Below, piece after piece: positions 24,092 through 32,682 of a DNA stretch of 64,000 nucleotides. The position numbers and the translations under genes are program-made. Source of the stretch: Streptomyces albus subsp. albus (lineage in GTDB: Bacteria > Actinomycetota > Actinomycetes > Streptomycetales > Streptomycetaceae). The stretch lies in assembly GCF_000725885.1 (NCBI RefSeq), contig NZ_JODR01000018.1, forward strand, positions 62,001-126,000. Direction: 5' to 3'. Under the pieces are notes generated by a model, which ran no database searches, was not told the DNA's origin, and saw only the letters and a list, made by a program, of their open reading frames with translations. How positions within the stretch are numbered: position 1 is the first letter of the stretch; each line of letters starts with the position of its first letter.

Positions 24092-25507
24092 CTACCGTGC
24101 CCCCTGCCGGGCGAGGGCCCGGCCGAGCAGGCGGGCGCCCTCGGGGAAGGCACCCGGGTTCGGCCCCGAGTAGTTGAGGCGCAGATAGGCGCCGGTCGGT
24201 TCGGCGGGGAACCACTCGCCCCCGGCGGCGACGGCCACCCCCGAGCTCTCGCAGTCCGCGACGAGCCGCGGCAGGTCGGTGGTGTCCGGCAGCCGGACCC
24301 ACAGGTTCAGCCCGCCCTGGGGCACGGTCTCGACGTGCGCCGCGGGTACGTGCTCCCACAGTGCGCCGAGCAGCACGTCACGCCGGGCGGCGAGTTGGTG
24401 GCGGAGGCTGCGCAGGTGCGTGCGCCAGGCCGGCTGCGTCACGACGTCGAGGGCGACGGTCTGGAGCAGCCCGCTGACGTACATGGCCTCGGCCTGCGCG
24501 TCGGCGAGGATGCGTTCACGGGCGGGCCCGCGGGCCATGAGCCCGGCGATCCGGACGGCGGGGGAGACGCTCTTGGTCAGGGAGCGCAGGTGGACGACGT
24601 GCCCCTGGTCGTCGCGCGCGGCGAGCGGCACCGGGTCGGCGTCGATCCCGAAGTCGTGTGCCCAGTCGTCCTCGATCAGGAACGCGCCGTGCTCGCGGAC
24701 GAGATCCAGGACCCGGTCGGCGAGGCCGGGCGCCCACCGGGCGCCGGTGGGATTGGCGAAGTGGGGCTGGGCGTAGAACGCCCGTGCCCCGGTCTGCGCG
24801 AACGCCCGCGCCAGCGCCTCCGGGTCGGGACCGTGCGTTCCGCTGGGCACGGGCACCGTACGGACCCCCGCCTGCGCGGCGGCCAGGATCGCCCCCCAGT
24901 AGGTCGGCGACTCGACCAGCAGCGGGCGCCCGGCGCCGACGAGGGCCCGGAAGGCGGTGTTCAGCCCGCTCTGGCTGCCCGGGAAGACGACGATGTCGCC
25001 GGGGGAGGGCGGGGTGACCCCGAGCGGCGTCTCGGTGGCCAGCTCGTTCGCGAACCAGGCCTGGAGCTCCGGCAGTCCCGCGGCCGGTGGCCGGCCGACG
25101 GCGGAGTCACCGCGCGCCGCCCGTCCGAACGCGGCCCGCACCAGGCGTTCGGGCAGCAGCTCCCGGTCCGGGTAGCCCGAGTGCAGCGCGATCACGTCGT
25201 TGGGGGTGGTCCGCAAGGCGGCGGACAGCCGCGGCAGACGGTGGGGCGGCGCGCCGAGGGCCGCCGTCTGCCACCCGTAGTCGTGGGGCCGCGCGACGCG
25301 GACCGCCCGGACGAAGGTGCCCACACCCGGCCGGCTCTCCACCAGTCCTTGCGCCCCGAGGGCCCGCAGCGCCTTTTGCACCGTGACCGGACTCGCGCCG
25401 TACTCGGCGACCAGAGCCCGGGTGGAGGGCAGTTTCGCGCCGGGCGGGGCCGTCGCGATCCACTCACGAAGATCGGCGACGATCCGCCCGCTGCTATCGT
25501 TGTGCAT
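24092..25507 (-). CDS. MocR-type GntR/aminotransferase-fold regulator
   Basis: A 471-residue regulator. Residues about 8-72 are a GntR winged helix (GRIVADLREWIATAPPGAKLPSTRALVAEYGASPVTVQKALRALGAQGLVESRPGVGTFV). Residues about 95-470 are a fold-type I aminotransferase domain: LHSGYPDRELLP, FPGSQSGLNTAFRAL, YAQPHFANPTGARW, EDDWAHDF and SLTKSVSPAVRIAG, whose Lys would bind PLP. Such regulators sense PLP or amino-compounds. The ATG shares the bases CATG with the start of the divergent EamA exporter, and a palindrome AGTAGCGCTACT lies 11 bases upstream. The -10-like TACTAT eight bases before the ATG suggests a leaderless transcript. Confidence 0.9.
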   Translation of the reverse strand: MHNDSSGRIVADLREWIATAPPGAKLPSTRALVAEYGASPVTVQKALRALGAQGLVESRPGVGTFVRAVRVARPHDYGWQTAALGAPPHRLPRLSAALRTTPNDVIALHSGYPDRELLPERLVRAAFGRAARGDSAVGRPPAAGLPELQAWFANELATETPLGVTPPSPGDIVVFPGSQSGLNTAFRALVGAGRPLLVESPTYWGAILAAAQAGVRTVPVPSGTHGPDPEALARAFAQTGARAFYAQPHFANPTGARWAPGLADRVLDLVREHGAFLIEDDWAHDFGIDADPVPLAARDDQGHVVHLRSLTKSVSPAVRIAGLMARGPARERILADAQAEAMYVSGLLQTVALDVVTQPAWRTHLRSLRHQLAARRDVLLGALWEHVPAAHVETVPQGGLNLWVRLPDTTDLPRLVADCESSGVAVAAGGEWFPAEPTGAYLRLNYSGPNPGAFPEGARLLGRALARQGAR

Positions 25508-26534
25508 GACATCTAATAGTAGCGCTACTCTTCCTGACGCTCCGGTGCTACCCCCGGCCCGGTCCGGTCTGTGGTGGGGTCTGCTCGGAGTCACGGCGTT
25601 CTCCTTCACCGTGCCGTTCACCCGCGTCGCCGTCGCAGGTGACGGGATGTCGGCGCTGTTCACCGGGTGCGGCCGAGCGGTGATCGCCGCACTGCTCGCC
25701 GCCGTCGCGCTCGCCGTCACCCGGCAGCGGCTGCCGCGCGGTCTCCAGTGGGGACGGCTCGCGGTCGTCGCGGCCGGCGTGGTCGTCGGCTTCCCGGTGC
25801 TGACCTCGTACGCGCTGACCACCGCCTCGGCGAGCCACAGTGCCGTGGTGATCGCGCTCCTGCCCGCCGCGACGGCGGTGCTGGCCGTGCTCCGCGGGCA
25901 CGAACGCCCCCCGAAGCCGTTCTGGGCCATGGCCGGCGTCGGTGCCGCCGCCACCGTCGGGTTCGCCTTCCTGCAGGGCGGCGGGCCGGGCGGTCTGCAC
26001 TGGTCGGACCTGCTGCTGTTCGGCTCCGTCGTCGCGGCGGGTGTCGGCTACGCGGAAGGCGGGCTGCTCGCCCGCGAGCTCGGCGCCTGGCAGACCATCT
26101 CCTGGGCCCTCGTCCTGGCCGCCCCGGTGATGACCGCGCTCACCGTGCTCGCCATGGCGCAGCATCCGCCGACCGGCTCCGCCGCCGAGTGGGCCGCGTT
26201 CGCCTACCTCGGCGTCGTGAGCATGTTCCTGGGCTTCTTCGCCTGGTACCGGGGGCTGGCCATCGGCCCGATGGCGCAGGTCAGCCAGATCCAGCTCGTC
26301 CAGCCGGTGCTGACCATCTGCTGGGCCGCGCTGCTCCTGCACGAGCACCTCACCTGGCCCACCGTCCTGGGCGGTCTCGTCGTGGTCGGCTGCGCGGGCA
26401 CCGCCGTACGGACCCGGCTGGGCCGCGCGGCGCCGGCGGGCGGGGACGCGCGCACGGGTGTGGAGCCGCGTGCGGGCTCGGGCGCGGAGGCGGTGGCGGA
26501 GGGGAGCATACGCGCGGGCACGGAAGCGGAGTAG
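25506..26534 (+). CDS. EamA/DMT family transporter
   Basis: A 342-residue ten-helix transporter of the drug/metabolite superfamily with two EamA halves (GLWWGLLGVTAFSFTVPFTR ... VVIALLPAATAVLAVL; WSDLLLFGSVVAAGVGYAEG ... QIQLVQPVLTICWAALLLHEHL). Such proteins export amino acids or related metabolites. The ATG at 25506 overlaps the MocR start in CATG. GTG at 25545 is an alternative start; it lies after the MocR palindrome and keeps all helices. The 45-residue C-terminal tail is Gly/Ala-rich. The MocR protein probably controls it according to an amino-compound (inference). Confidence 0.87.
   Translation: MTSNSSATLPDAPVLPPARSGLWWGLLGVTAFSFTVPFTRVAVAGDGMSALFTGCGRAVIAALLAAVALAVTRQRLPRGLQWGRLAVVAAGVVVGFPVLTSYALTTASASHSAVVIALLPAATAVLAVLRGHERPPKPFWAMAGVGAAATVGFAFLQGGGPGGLHWSDLLLFGSVVAAGVGYAEGGLLARELGAWQTISWALVLAAPVMTALTVLAMAQHPPTGSAAEWAAFAYLGVVSMFLGFFAWYRGLAIGPMAQVSQIQLVQPVLTICWAALLLHEHLTWPTVLGGLVVVGCAGTAVRTRLGRAAPAGGDARTGVEPRAGSGAEAVAEGSIRAGTEAE
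25518..25529. promoter_or_regulatory. MocR operator, AGTAGCGCTACT
   Basis: A perfect 12-bp palindrome, 11 bases before the MocR ATG and 10 bases after the first base of the EamA CATG. It overlaps -10-like sequences on both strands (TACTAT on minus, TAATAG on plus), as expected for an autoregulated divergent pair. Confidence 0.7.
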
Positions 26535-26738
26535 CGGCCCGCAGCACCTCGGCCCCGCCCGGCCGCCGGCGCCCGTAGTGCCCGGCTACCCGTGCCGACC
26601 GGCTGTCCGGCCCCGTCCCGGAGGGCGGCCCGTACCCGCCGCTGCCCGGCCGCCCGCGCGCCGCCCCGCACCACCCGGTCCTGTCCGGCCGCACGTGCCC
26701 GCCTCGCCCGCATCGGCCGGCCCCCGCCCGCGTCGGTG

Positions 26739-28739
26739 TCACTCCGCGTGGGCGCGGGCTCCCTCGTGGGCGGCGGCGGGGGCGTTCCAGGAGCGGTCGG
26801 TCAGCAGGCGCAGGCCGTTGAGGGCCACGAGGATGGTGGAGCCCTCGTGCCCGGCGACCCCCAGCGGAAGGGGCAGGGTCGCGGCCAGGTCCCAGACGAC
26901 GAGTGCCGCGATGACCGTGCCGGCGATGACGAGGTTCTGCTTCACCAGGCGGCGGGCGCGGCGGGAGAGGGCGACGACGCGGGGCACGGCGGCCAACTCG
27001 TCGTGGACCACGACGGCGTCGGCGCTCTCCAGGGCGAGGTCGGAGCCCGTCCGGCCCATGGCGACGCCGGTGTCGGCGGCGGCCAGCGCCGGCGCGTCGT
27101 TGACGCCGTCGCCGATCATCAGCACCCGGTGGCCGGAGCCGCGCAGCTCCTCCACCGCCGCGACCTTGTCCTGCGGCAGCAGCCCGGCGCGGACATCGGT
27201 GATACCGACCTCGCCGGCGAGCCGTGCGGCGGCACGCCGGTTGTCGCCGGTGACCAGCAGCGGCGTGCGGCCGGTCAGCCCGGACAGGTCGCGTACGGTC
27301 GCGGCGGCGTCGGTGCGGAGGCGGTCGGCGATCCCCAGGAGTCCTGCCGGGGTGCCGTCGACGACTACCAGTACGGTTGTGCACCCTTCGGCCTCCAGCG
27401 TGCCGGGGGCCGTGCCGATGTCGTCCGCCGTCAGCCGGGCGGGGCTGCCGACCGCCACGGTGCGGCCCTCCACGGTGGCGGTCACCCCGGTGCCCGGCGT
27501 GGCGGTGAAGTCCGCGGCGGGTGCGGGGGTGAGGCCGCGGTCGCGGGCGGCGGCCACCACGGCGCGGGCCAGCGGGTGTTCGCTGGGGTGCTCGGCGGAG
27601 GCGGCCAGCCGCAGCACGGTCTCCTCGGTGTGGCCGCCGCCGGGCAGCGTCAGGACACGGGTGACCCGCGGGGTGCCTTCGGTCAGGGTGCCGGTCTTGT
27701 CGAGGGCGACGGTGTCGGTCTGTCCGAGCCGTTCCATCACCACGGCCGACTTCACCAGTACGCCGTGGCGTCCGGCGTTGGCGATCGCCGAGAGCAGCGG
27801 CGGCATGGTGGCGAGGACCACCGCACAGGGCGAGGCCACGATCATGAAGGTCATGGCCCGCAGCAGTGTGGGCTGCAACGCGGCGCCGAACAGCAGCGGG
27901 ACGGCGAAGAGGGCGACCGTCGCGGTCACCATGGCCAGGCTGTAGCGCTGTTCGACCTTCTCGATGAACAGCTGGGTCGGCGCCTTGGTGCGGGACGCCT
28001 CCTCCACCAGACGGACGATCCGGGCCAGTACGGAGTCGCCCGCGTCGCGCTCGACCCTGATGCGCAGCGCCCCGGAGCCGTTGAGGGTGCCGGCGTAGAC
28101 CTCGTCGCCGGCCTTCTTGGTGGCGGGCAGGGGCTCCCCGGTGATGGTGGCCTGGTCGACCTCGCTCAGCCCGTCCAGCACGCGGCCGTCCGCGCCGATG
28201 TGTTCGCCGGGCCGCACCAGGAGGGTGTCGCCGACCGCGAGCTGTCCGGTGGGGACGGTCTCCTCCGCGCCGTCGTCGGTGAGGCGGGTGGCGGTCGCGG
28301 GGGCCAGGTCGAGCAGTCCGCGGACCGAGTCGGCGGTCCGGGCGGTGGCGATCGCCTCCAGTGCGCCCGACGTGGCGAAGATGACGATGAGCAGCGCCCC
28401 GTCGAGTACTTGTCCGATGGCTGCGGCCCCGAGTGCGGCGACGACCATCAGCAGATCGACGTCGAGTGTCTTCTCCCGCAGGGCGCACAGCCCCGCCCAG
28501 CCCGGCTCCCAGCCGCCGGTGGCGTAGGTCAGGGCGAACAGCGGGCCCCACAGCCAGGCGGGCGCCCCCAGCAGATAGGCGGGGAGGGCGAGCAGGAAGA
28601 GCAGCAGGGCCGCCAGCGCCCAGCGCGCCTCCGGCACGGCGAGCACCCGGGTGCGGACCGTCGGCGGCGTCCGGGGCGGGGGAGGGGAGGGGGCGCCGGG
28701 TTCGGGCCCGGTGGTGTCGGCGGACAGGACGGAGGTCAT
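26739..28739 (-). CDS. P1B-4-type heavy-metal-translocating P-type ATPase
   Basis: A 666-residue ion pump. ATG at 28739 gives a protein without an N-terminal metal-binding domain. Actuator TGEPLP, phosphorylation DKTGTLT, EHPSEHPLA in the nucleotide domain and GDGVNDAPALAAAD are intact. The membrane metal site is SPC (IVASPCAVV) instead of CPC, and the last helices carry HEGSTILVALNGLRLL. SPC plus HEGST is the signature of the P1B-4 group (CoaT, CtpD, CtpJ), which exports Co2+, Ni2+ or Fe2+. The divergent ArsR/SmtB gene closely resembles NmtR, which controls a P1B-4 ATPase in mycobacteria, so nickel/cobalt export is likely. Confidence 0.92.
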   Translation of the reverse strand: MTSVLSADTTGPEPGAPSPPPPRTPPTVRTRVLAVPEARWALAALLLFLLALPAYLLGAPAWLWGPLFALTYATGGWEPGWAGLCALREKTLDVDLLMVVAALGAAAIGQVLDGALLIVIFATSGALEAIATARTADSVRGLLDLAPATATRLTDDGAEETVPTGQLAVGDTLLVRPGEHIGADGRVLDGLSEVDQATITGEPLPATKKAGDEVYAGTLNGSGALRIRVERDAGDSVLARIVRLVEEASRTKAPTQLFIEKVEQRYSLAMVTATVALFAVPLLFGAALQPTLLRAMTFMIVASPCAVVLATMPPLLSAIANAGRHGVLVKSAVVMERLGQTDTVALDKTGTLTEGTPRVTRVLTLPGGGHTEETVLRLAASAEHPSEHPLARAVVAAARDRGLTPAPAADFTATPGTGVTATVEGRTVAVGSPARLTADDIGTAPGTLEAEGCTTVLVVVDGTPAGLLGIADRLRTDAAATVRDLSGLTGRTPLLVTGDNRRAAARLAGEVGITDVRAGLLPQDKVAAVEELRGSGHRVLMIGDGVNDAPALAAADTGVAMGRTGSDLALESADAVVVHDELAAVPRVVALSRRARRLVKQNLVIAGTVIAALVVWDLAATLPLPLGVAGHEGSTILVALNGLRLLTDRSWNAPAAAHEGARAHAE

Positions 28740-28786
28740 GGGGGAGCTGCCCTTCGCTGGGGACGGTTCGGCCCGACACCTTACAG

Positions 28787-28810
28787 GAATGAATGAACAG
28801 GTATTCATTC
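28787..28810. promoter_or_regulatory. ArsR/SmtB-type operator (GAATGAAT-N8-ATTCATTC)
   Basis: A perfect 8-bp inverted repeat with an 8-base spacer between the metal ATPase and its divergent sensor. The ATTCA-type half-sites are those used by SmtB, CzrA and NmtR repressors. Confidence 0.8.
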
Positions 28811-28833
28811 GTCGGGCTCCGTAGACTGTTCCC

Positions 28834-29208
28834 ATGGGCCACGGAGCGAAACCCCCGACGACAGCGGCGCCGCGCACGCGGCTCACCCCGCAGGCCGCGC
28901 AGCAGGTGGCCACCACGCTCCAGGCCCTCTCGACCCCGTCCCGGCTGCTGATCCTCGCCCGCCTGCGCGAAGGACCGCTCGCCGCCACCGAACTGGCCGC
29001 CGAAGTCGGCATGGAGCAGTCCGCCTGCTCCCACCAGCTGCGTCTGCTGCGCAACCTCGGCCTGGTGCTGGGCACCCGCAAGGGCCGCTCGGTCGTCTAC
29101 TCGCTCTACGACAACCACGTCGCCGAGCTCCTCGACCAGGCGCTCTACCACGTCGAGCACCAGCGCCTCGGCCTCCCGGACCCCGCCCCCGAAGACCCCG
29201 GCCGCTGA
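28834..29208 (+). CDS. NmtR-like ArsR/SmtB nickel/cobalt sensor
   Basis: A 124-residue winged-helix metal sensor. The N-terminus MGHG is that of NmtR, where Gly-His contributes to nickel binding. LTPQAAQQVATTLQALSTPSRLLILARL, EVGMEQSACSHQLRLLRNLGLV (recognition helix) and VVYSLYDNHVAELLDQALYHVEH follow. The Asp, His, His, His pattern in that last helix (YDNHV...YHVEH) matches the NmtR alpha-5 site. TAGACT six bases before the ATG and the lack of a ribosome site suggest a leaderless mRNA. It represses the divergent P1B-4 ATPase through the ATTCA inverted repeat (inference from NmtR). Confidence 0.9.
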   Translation: MGHGAKPPTTAAPRTRLTPQAAQQVATTLQALSTPSRLLILARLREGPLAATELAAEVGMEQSACSHQLRLLRNLGLVLGTRKGRSVVYSLYDNHVAELLDQALYHVEHQRLGLPDPAPEDPGR

Positions 29209-29347
29209 GCCGCCCGCCCTGTTGCCCTCAGCCGACGGGCCGCGGGTGACCGTCCGTGGGGGTGGTACCCGACGGCGTGGCGGTCCGGCGGGGGCAGTCC
29301 GGCCGGGGGGACGCTGGAGAACGGCAAGGGCGTCGAAGGGAGCGGCG

Positions 29348-29755
29348 ATGGTGACCGGCAGGCACTTCAGACGCGCCGGAATCCTGGTGGCCGGCGGAGT
29401 GCTCGTCCTCGTGGGGCTGGCGCTGCTCGTGCTCCCGGGGCCGGGTCTGCTCCTCGTCTTCGCGGGGCTGCTGCTCCTCGCAAGAGAGTTCCCCGCGCTG
29501 GACCGGTACGTCGTCCCCGTCCGGGAGCGGGCGCTGCAAGCCGCGGAGGAGAGTGTCTCGTCCCCGCTGCGGCTGGCCGGTTCCGTGCTGGCGGTGCTGG
29601 CCCTGGCGGGTGCCGGGGTGGCCTGGGGGCTGGTCCGTGAGCTGCCGTTCAGCGGCTGGAGCGCGGGTTCCAGTCTGATCCTGGCCGCGTTCCTGCTGGC
29701 GGGTCTGCTGGTGTGGAGCCGCCGGCGGGTGGTGGCCGCCCGGACACCACGCTGA
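29348..29755 (+). CDS. PGPGW-type small membrane protein
   Basis: A 135-residue membrane protein with four predicted segments: AGILVAGGVLVLVGLALLVLPGPGLLLVFAGLLLLA, then LAGSVLAVLALAGAGVAWGL and SLILAAFLLAGLLVW. The VLPGPG motif between the first two helices is that of the PGPGW transmembrane family (TIGR02611 type). ATG at 29348 follows a weak GGGAGCGGCG site. The function of the family is not known, and no operon partner is evident. Confidence 0.82.
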   Translation: MVTGRHFRRAGILVAGGVLVLVGLALLVLPGPGLLLVFAGLLLLAREFPALDRYVVPVRERALQAAEESVSSPLRLAGSVLAVLALAGAGVAWGLVRELPFSGWSAGSSLILAAFLLAGLLVWSRRRVVAARTPR

Positions 29756-29910
29756 CCCACCGCACTTTCTGTGCCCGGCCCACGTCCTGGTCCGGGCGCC
29801 TCCGTCCATCCTGGCCTGGCCTGGCCAGGCGGCCCGTCCCGGCCGTCCGCCGTGCGCCGGAGTACGGCGGCCGGTGCCGGCCGCCTCTTCGCGGGCCGCG
29901 TGTCTCCCCG

Positions 29911-31401
29911 TCAGCCCCGGGGCTCGGCCGCCGTCGTGGCCGGGACCCGGCCGGCGGGCTGTGCGGCGGACGCGGCCGGGGCGCGCCGGCCGGGCAGGAA
30001 GCAGGCGACGGCGAGCGCGGCGAGGGCCGCGCCGGCGCCGATGGCCATCACGAGGCGGAAGCCGCTTTGCGCGGGCACCGTGACGGGGCCGAGCCGCATG
30101 GTGAGCTGGGCGAGGACGACGCCGGCGACCGCGCTGGAGACGGAGGTGCCGATCGAGCGCATCAGGGTGTTGAAGCTGTTGGCCGCGGCCGTCTCGGACG
30201 GCGGGACGGCCGCCATGATCAGGGCCGGCATGGAGCCGTACGCCAGGCCGATGCCGGCACCGACGATCGCGGAGACGAGGACGAGCTGCCACAGGGCGGA
30301 CATCAGCACGATGCCGAGCCCGTACCCGGCGGCGACGACCACGGCGCCGGTCATCAGCGTCACCTTGGGCCCCCGGGTGCGGGATATCCGCGCGGACAAC
30401 GGCGCGACGGCCATCATCACCAGCCCGGAGGGCGCCATGACCAGACCGACCGTCAGCATCGAGGCGCCCAGCCCGTAGCCGGTGGCCTCGGGCAGCTGGA
30501 TGATCTGGGGCAGCACCAGGGACATGGCGAACATCGCGAAGCCGAAGACGGCGGAGGCGAGGTTGGTCAGCAGCACCTGGCGGCGGGCGGTGGTGCGCAG
30601 GTCCACCAGGGGTTCGGGGGTGCGCAGTTCCCACCAGCCCCACACCGCCAGCAGCACGGCGCCGCCCGCGAACAGACCGAGTGTCGCTGTGCCGCCCCAG
30701 CCCCAGTCGGCTCCTTTGGAGATGCCGAGCAGCAGGCACAGCAGCGCGGCCGAGAGGCCCAGTGCGCCGGGCACGTCGAACCGTCCGCCGCCGCGGAGGC
30801 CGGATTCGGGCACCAGGCTGACGACGAGGAGCGCGGCGAGGGCGCCCAGTGCGCCGGAGCCCCAGAACAGCACGTGCCAGTCGACGCGTTCGGCGAGGAA
30901 GGCGGCGAGGGGGAGGCCGAGGGCGCCGCCGATACCGAGCGAGGCGCTCATCAGGGCGGTGGCGGCTCCCATCCGCGCGGGGGCAAGTTCGTCCCGCATG
31001 ATGGAGATGCCGAGCGGGATGACGCCGGCGGCCAGGCCCTGGAGGGTGCGGCCGGCGATCATCGGGGCGAGGGTGTCGCTGAGGGCGCCGATGACGGAGC
31101 CCGCGGTCAGCATGGCGAGGCTCAGCAGCAGCATGCGCCGCTTGCCGTACATGTCGCCGAGCCGTCCCATGACGGGGGTGGCGACGGCGCCGGCGAGGAG
31201 CGTCGCGGTGATCGCCCAGGTGGTGTCGGCCGGGCCGGCGTGCAGCAGTCGGGGCAGTTCGGGGACGAGGGGGATGACGACCGTCTGCATCAGCGAGACG
31301 ACGATCCCGGCGAGGGCGAGTACGGCGACGACGGCGTTGCCTCGTGCGGGACGCTCGGCCGGGGGACCGCCGGCGGGTTGCGGCGAAGCACCGGACAGCA
31401 C
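29911..31401 (-). CDS. MFS multidrug-type exporter (14 TM, DHA2-like)
   Basis: A 496-residue major facilitator. GTG at 31401 is preceded by AGGAGG at ideal distance. MFS signatures are GRLGDMYGKRRMLLLS in loop 2-3, GRTLQGLAAGVIPLGISIMRDE, and the motif-C-like ALMSASLGIGGALGLPLAAFL. Size and helix pattern fit the 14-helix proton antiporters that export drugs. A perfect palindrome lies 92 bases before the start, and the TetR gene beyond it is divergent, so drug- or metabolite-induced export is likely (inference). Confidence 0.9.
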   Translation of the reverse strand: MLSGASPQPAGGPPAERPARGNAVVAVLALAGIVVSLMQTVVIPLVPELPRLLHAGPADTTWAITATLLAGAVATPVMGRLGDMYGKRRMLLLSLAMLTAGSVIGALSDTLAPMIAGRTLQGLAAGVIPLGISIMRDELAPARMGAATALMSASLGIGGALGLPLAAFLAERVDWHVLFWGSGALGALAALLVVSLVPESGLRGGGRFDVPGALGLSAALLCLLLGISKGADWGWGGTATLGLFAGGAVLLAVWGWWELRTPEPLVDLRTTARRQVLLTNLASAVFGFAMFAMSLVLPQIIQLPEATGYGLGASMLTVGLVMAPSGLVMMAVAPLSARISRTRGPKVTLMTGAVVVAAGYGLGIVLMSALWQLVLVSAIVGAGIGLAYGSMPALIMAAVPPSETAAANSFNTLMRSIGTSVSSAVAGVVLAQLTMRLGPVTVPAQSGFRLVMAIGAGAALAALAVACFLPGRRAPAASAAQPAGRVPATTAAEPRG

Positions 31402-31492
31402 GGAACACCTCCTGGTTTCTCGTCCTGTCCGCCGCCGTGGCGGGGACGGGACTGTGCGCGCCCGCCGGCAGTGCGGAACGTGCGGGCCCATC

Positions 31493-31516
31493 CTTAAGTC
31501 AACTGATTGACTTAAG
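31493..31516. promoter_or_regulatory. Perfect palindrome CTTAAGTCAA-CTGA-TTGACTTAAG
   Basis: 10-bp arms with a 4-base spacer, AT-rich in a GC-rich region, between the MFS exporter and the TetR gene. It contains TTGACT, a -35-like element. The probable binder is the TetR protein encoded at 31812. Confidence 0.8.
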
Positions 31517-31524
31517 CTAGCAGG

Positions 31525-31815
31525 ATGCTGGAGCGCCGTGCGTCCGTTCGAACGCCGCCGCCGCACGGGCGCCCCCGGGCCAGCCGCCGCACGCACCCGG
31601 GTACCGTCGGGGCGGGAAACCGCCACACCCCGGGAGATCCGCAGCTCATGGCCACCCGTCACCGCACCGACCACGCCGCACCGCCCCGCGCCGGGAACGC
31701 TGACCACGCCGCACCGCCCCGCGCTGGGAACGGTGACCGCGCCCCTGTGCTCGACGCCGCGGCGGCGGACCGCGGGCCACGGGCCGGACGGCACGGCGGC
31801 CGGTGCGGGCGGTGA
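31525..31815 (+). CDS. Possible leader ORF before the TetR gene, with 33-bp repeats
   Basis: A 96-codon frame begins at ATG eight bases after the palindrome, possibly leaderless (TAAGCT as -10). It ends in TGA that overlaps a GTG start of the TetR gene (GTGA at 31812). It contains DHAAPPRAGNA/DHAAPPRAGNG repeats. The Arg/Pro/Ala-rich composition is also typical of non-coding GC-rich DNA, so it may not be translated. No family was recognised. Confidence 0.25.
   Translation: MLERRASVRTPPPHGRPRASRRTHPGTVGAGNRHTPGDPQLMATRHRTDHAAPPRAGNADHAAPPRAGNGDRAPVLDAAAADRGPRAGRHGGRCGR
31669..31734 (+). repeat. 33-bp tandem repeat, two copies
   Basis: GACCACGCCGCACCGCCCCG followed by CGC(C/T)GGGAACG(C/G)T occurs at 31669 and 31702; a third start GACCGCGCC follows at 31735. 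The period is 11 codons and lies within the leader region of the TetR gene. Confidence 0.85.
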
Positions 31816-32465
31816 CGGTGTCCGGACGGGAGGCCCGCGGCGCACGGGCCGGCCGCACGCGGGAGACGATCCTGACGGTGGCGGAGCGGCTGTTCGCCGA
31901 GCACGGCGTCAACACCGTCTCCAACCGCCAGATCAGCGAGGCGGCGGGGCAGGGCAACAACACGGCCGTCGGCTACCACTTCGGCAGCAAGACCGAACTG
32001 CTGCGCGCCATCGTCCGCCGGCACAGCGGACGCGTGGAGGAACTCCGCGCCGAGATGCTCGGCCAGATCGGCGACTCCGACCGCATCCGCGACTGGGTGG
32101 CCTGCCTGGTGTCCCCGGGGCCCCGGCACCTGGCCGAGCTGGGCAGCCCGACCTGGTACGCGCGGTTCGCCGTACAGCTGATGACCGACCCGCAACTGCG
32201 CCAGGTCATGCTGGAGGAGATCCTCGGCCCCTCGCTCCAGCACACCCTCGACGGGCTCCACCGCTGCCTGCCCGGACTCCCCGCGCCGGTACGGCGGGAG
32301 CGCTCGGACATGGCACGCCATCTGGTGCTGCACACCCTGGCGGAGCGGGAACGCGCGCTGGCCGAGGGCACGGAGACCGCCCGCCCCACCTGGGAGGCGT
32401 ACGAGACGGGGCTCATCGACGCCCTCGTCGGCCTCTGGCTCGCCCCGGTCACCTCCGTACGCTGA
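31812..32465 (+). CDS. TetR family regulator
   Basis: A 217-residue repressor. The HTH is RETILTVAERLFAEHGVNTVSNRQISEAAGQGNNTAVGYHFGSKTELL, residues about 16-63. RFAVQLMTDPQLRQVMLEEI follows in the ligand domain. GTG at 31803, 31812 and 31818 are all possible starts; 31812 is chosen because it overlaps the stop of the upstream frame. The gene is divergent from the MFS exporter with a 10-bp-arm palindrome between them, so it probably represses the exporter. Confidence 0.87.
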   Translation: MTVSGREARGARAGRTRETILTVAERLFAEHGVNTVSNRQISEAAGQGNNTAVGYHFGSKTELLRAIVRRHSGRVEELRAEMLGQIGDSDRIRDWVACLVSPGPRHLAELGSPTWYARFAVQLMTDPQLRQVMLEEILGPSLQHTLDGLHRCLPGLPAPVRRERSDMARHLVLHTLAERERALAEGTETARPTWEAYETGLIDALVGLWLAPVTSVR

Positions 32466-32682
32466 CCGCCCCACGGGCGCGGGCGCGCCGGTGCCGTGCA
32501 CGAGCCCGGCTCCTGCCTGGGGGCCGGGTCGCCGGGAGGGCGGCCCATGGGCGGGCCGCAAGAGCCCTGCCGTTGCCGTCCGTTGTCGGCTTGTTCATAC
32601 AGGTGGCTTCCCTGGCGGTGGGGCGCCTTGGCAGACTCGCAGGGCCCGACGATCCCCCCACCGTTGCGAGGTCAGCAGCCCC

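Noticed and set aside
29911..31845. Longer start for the MFS exporter (up to 644 residues)
   Set aside because: The GTG at 31401 has a perfect ribosome site and the upstream part would run over the operator palindrome.
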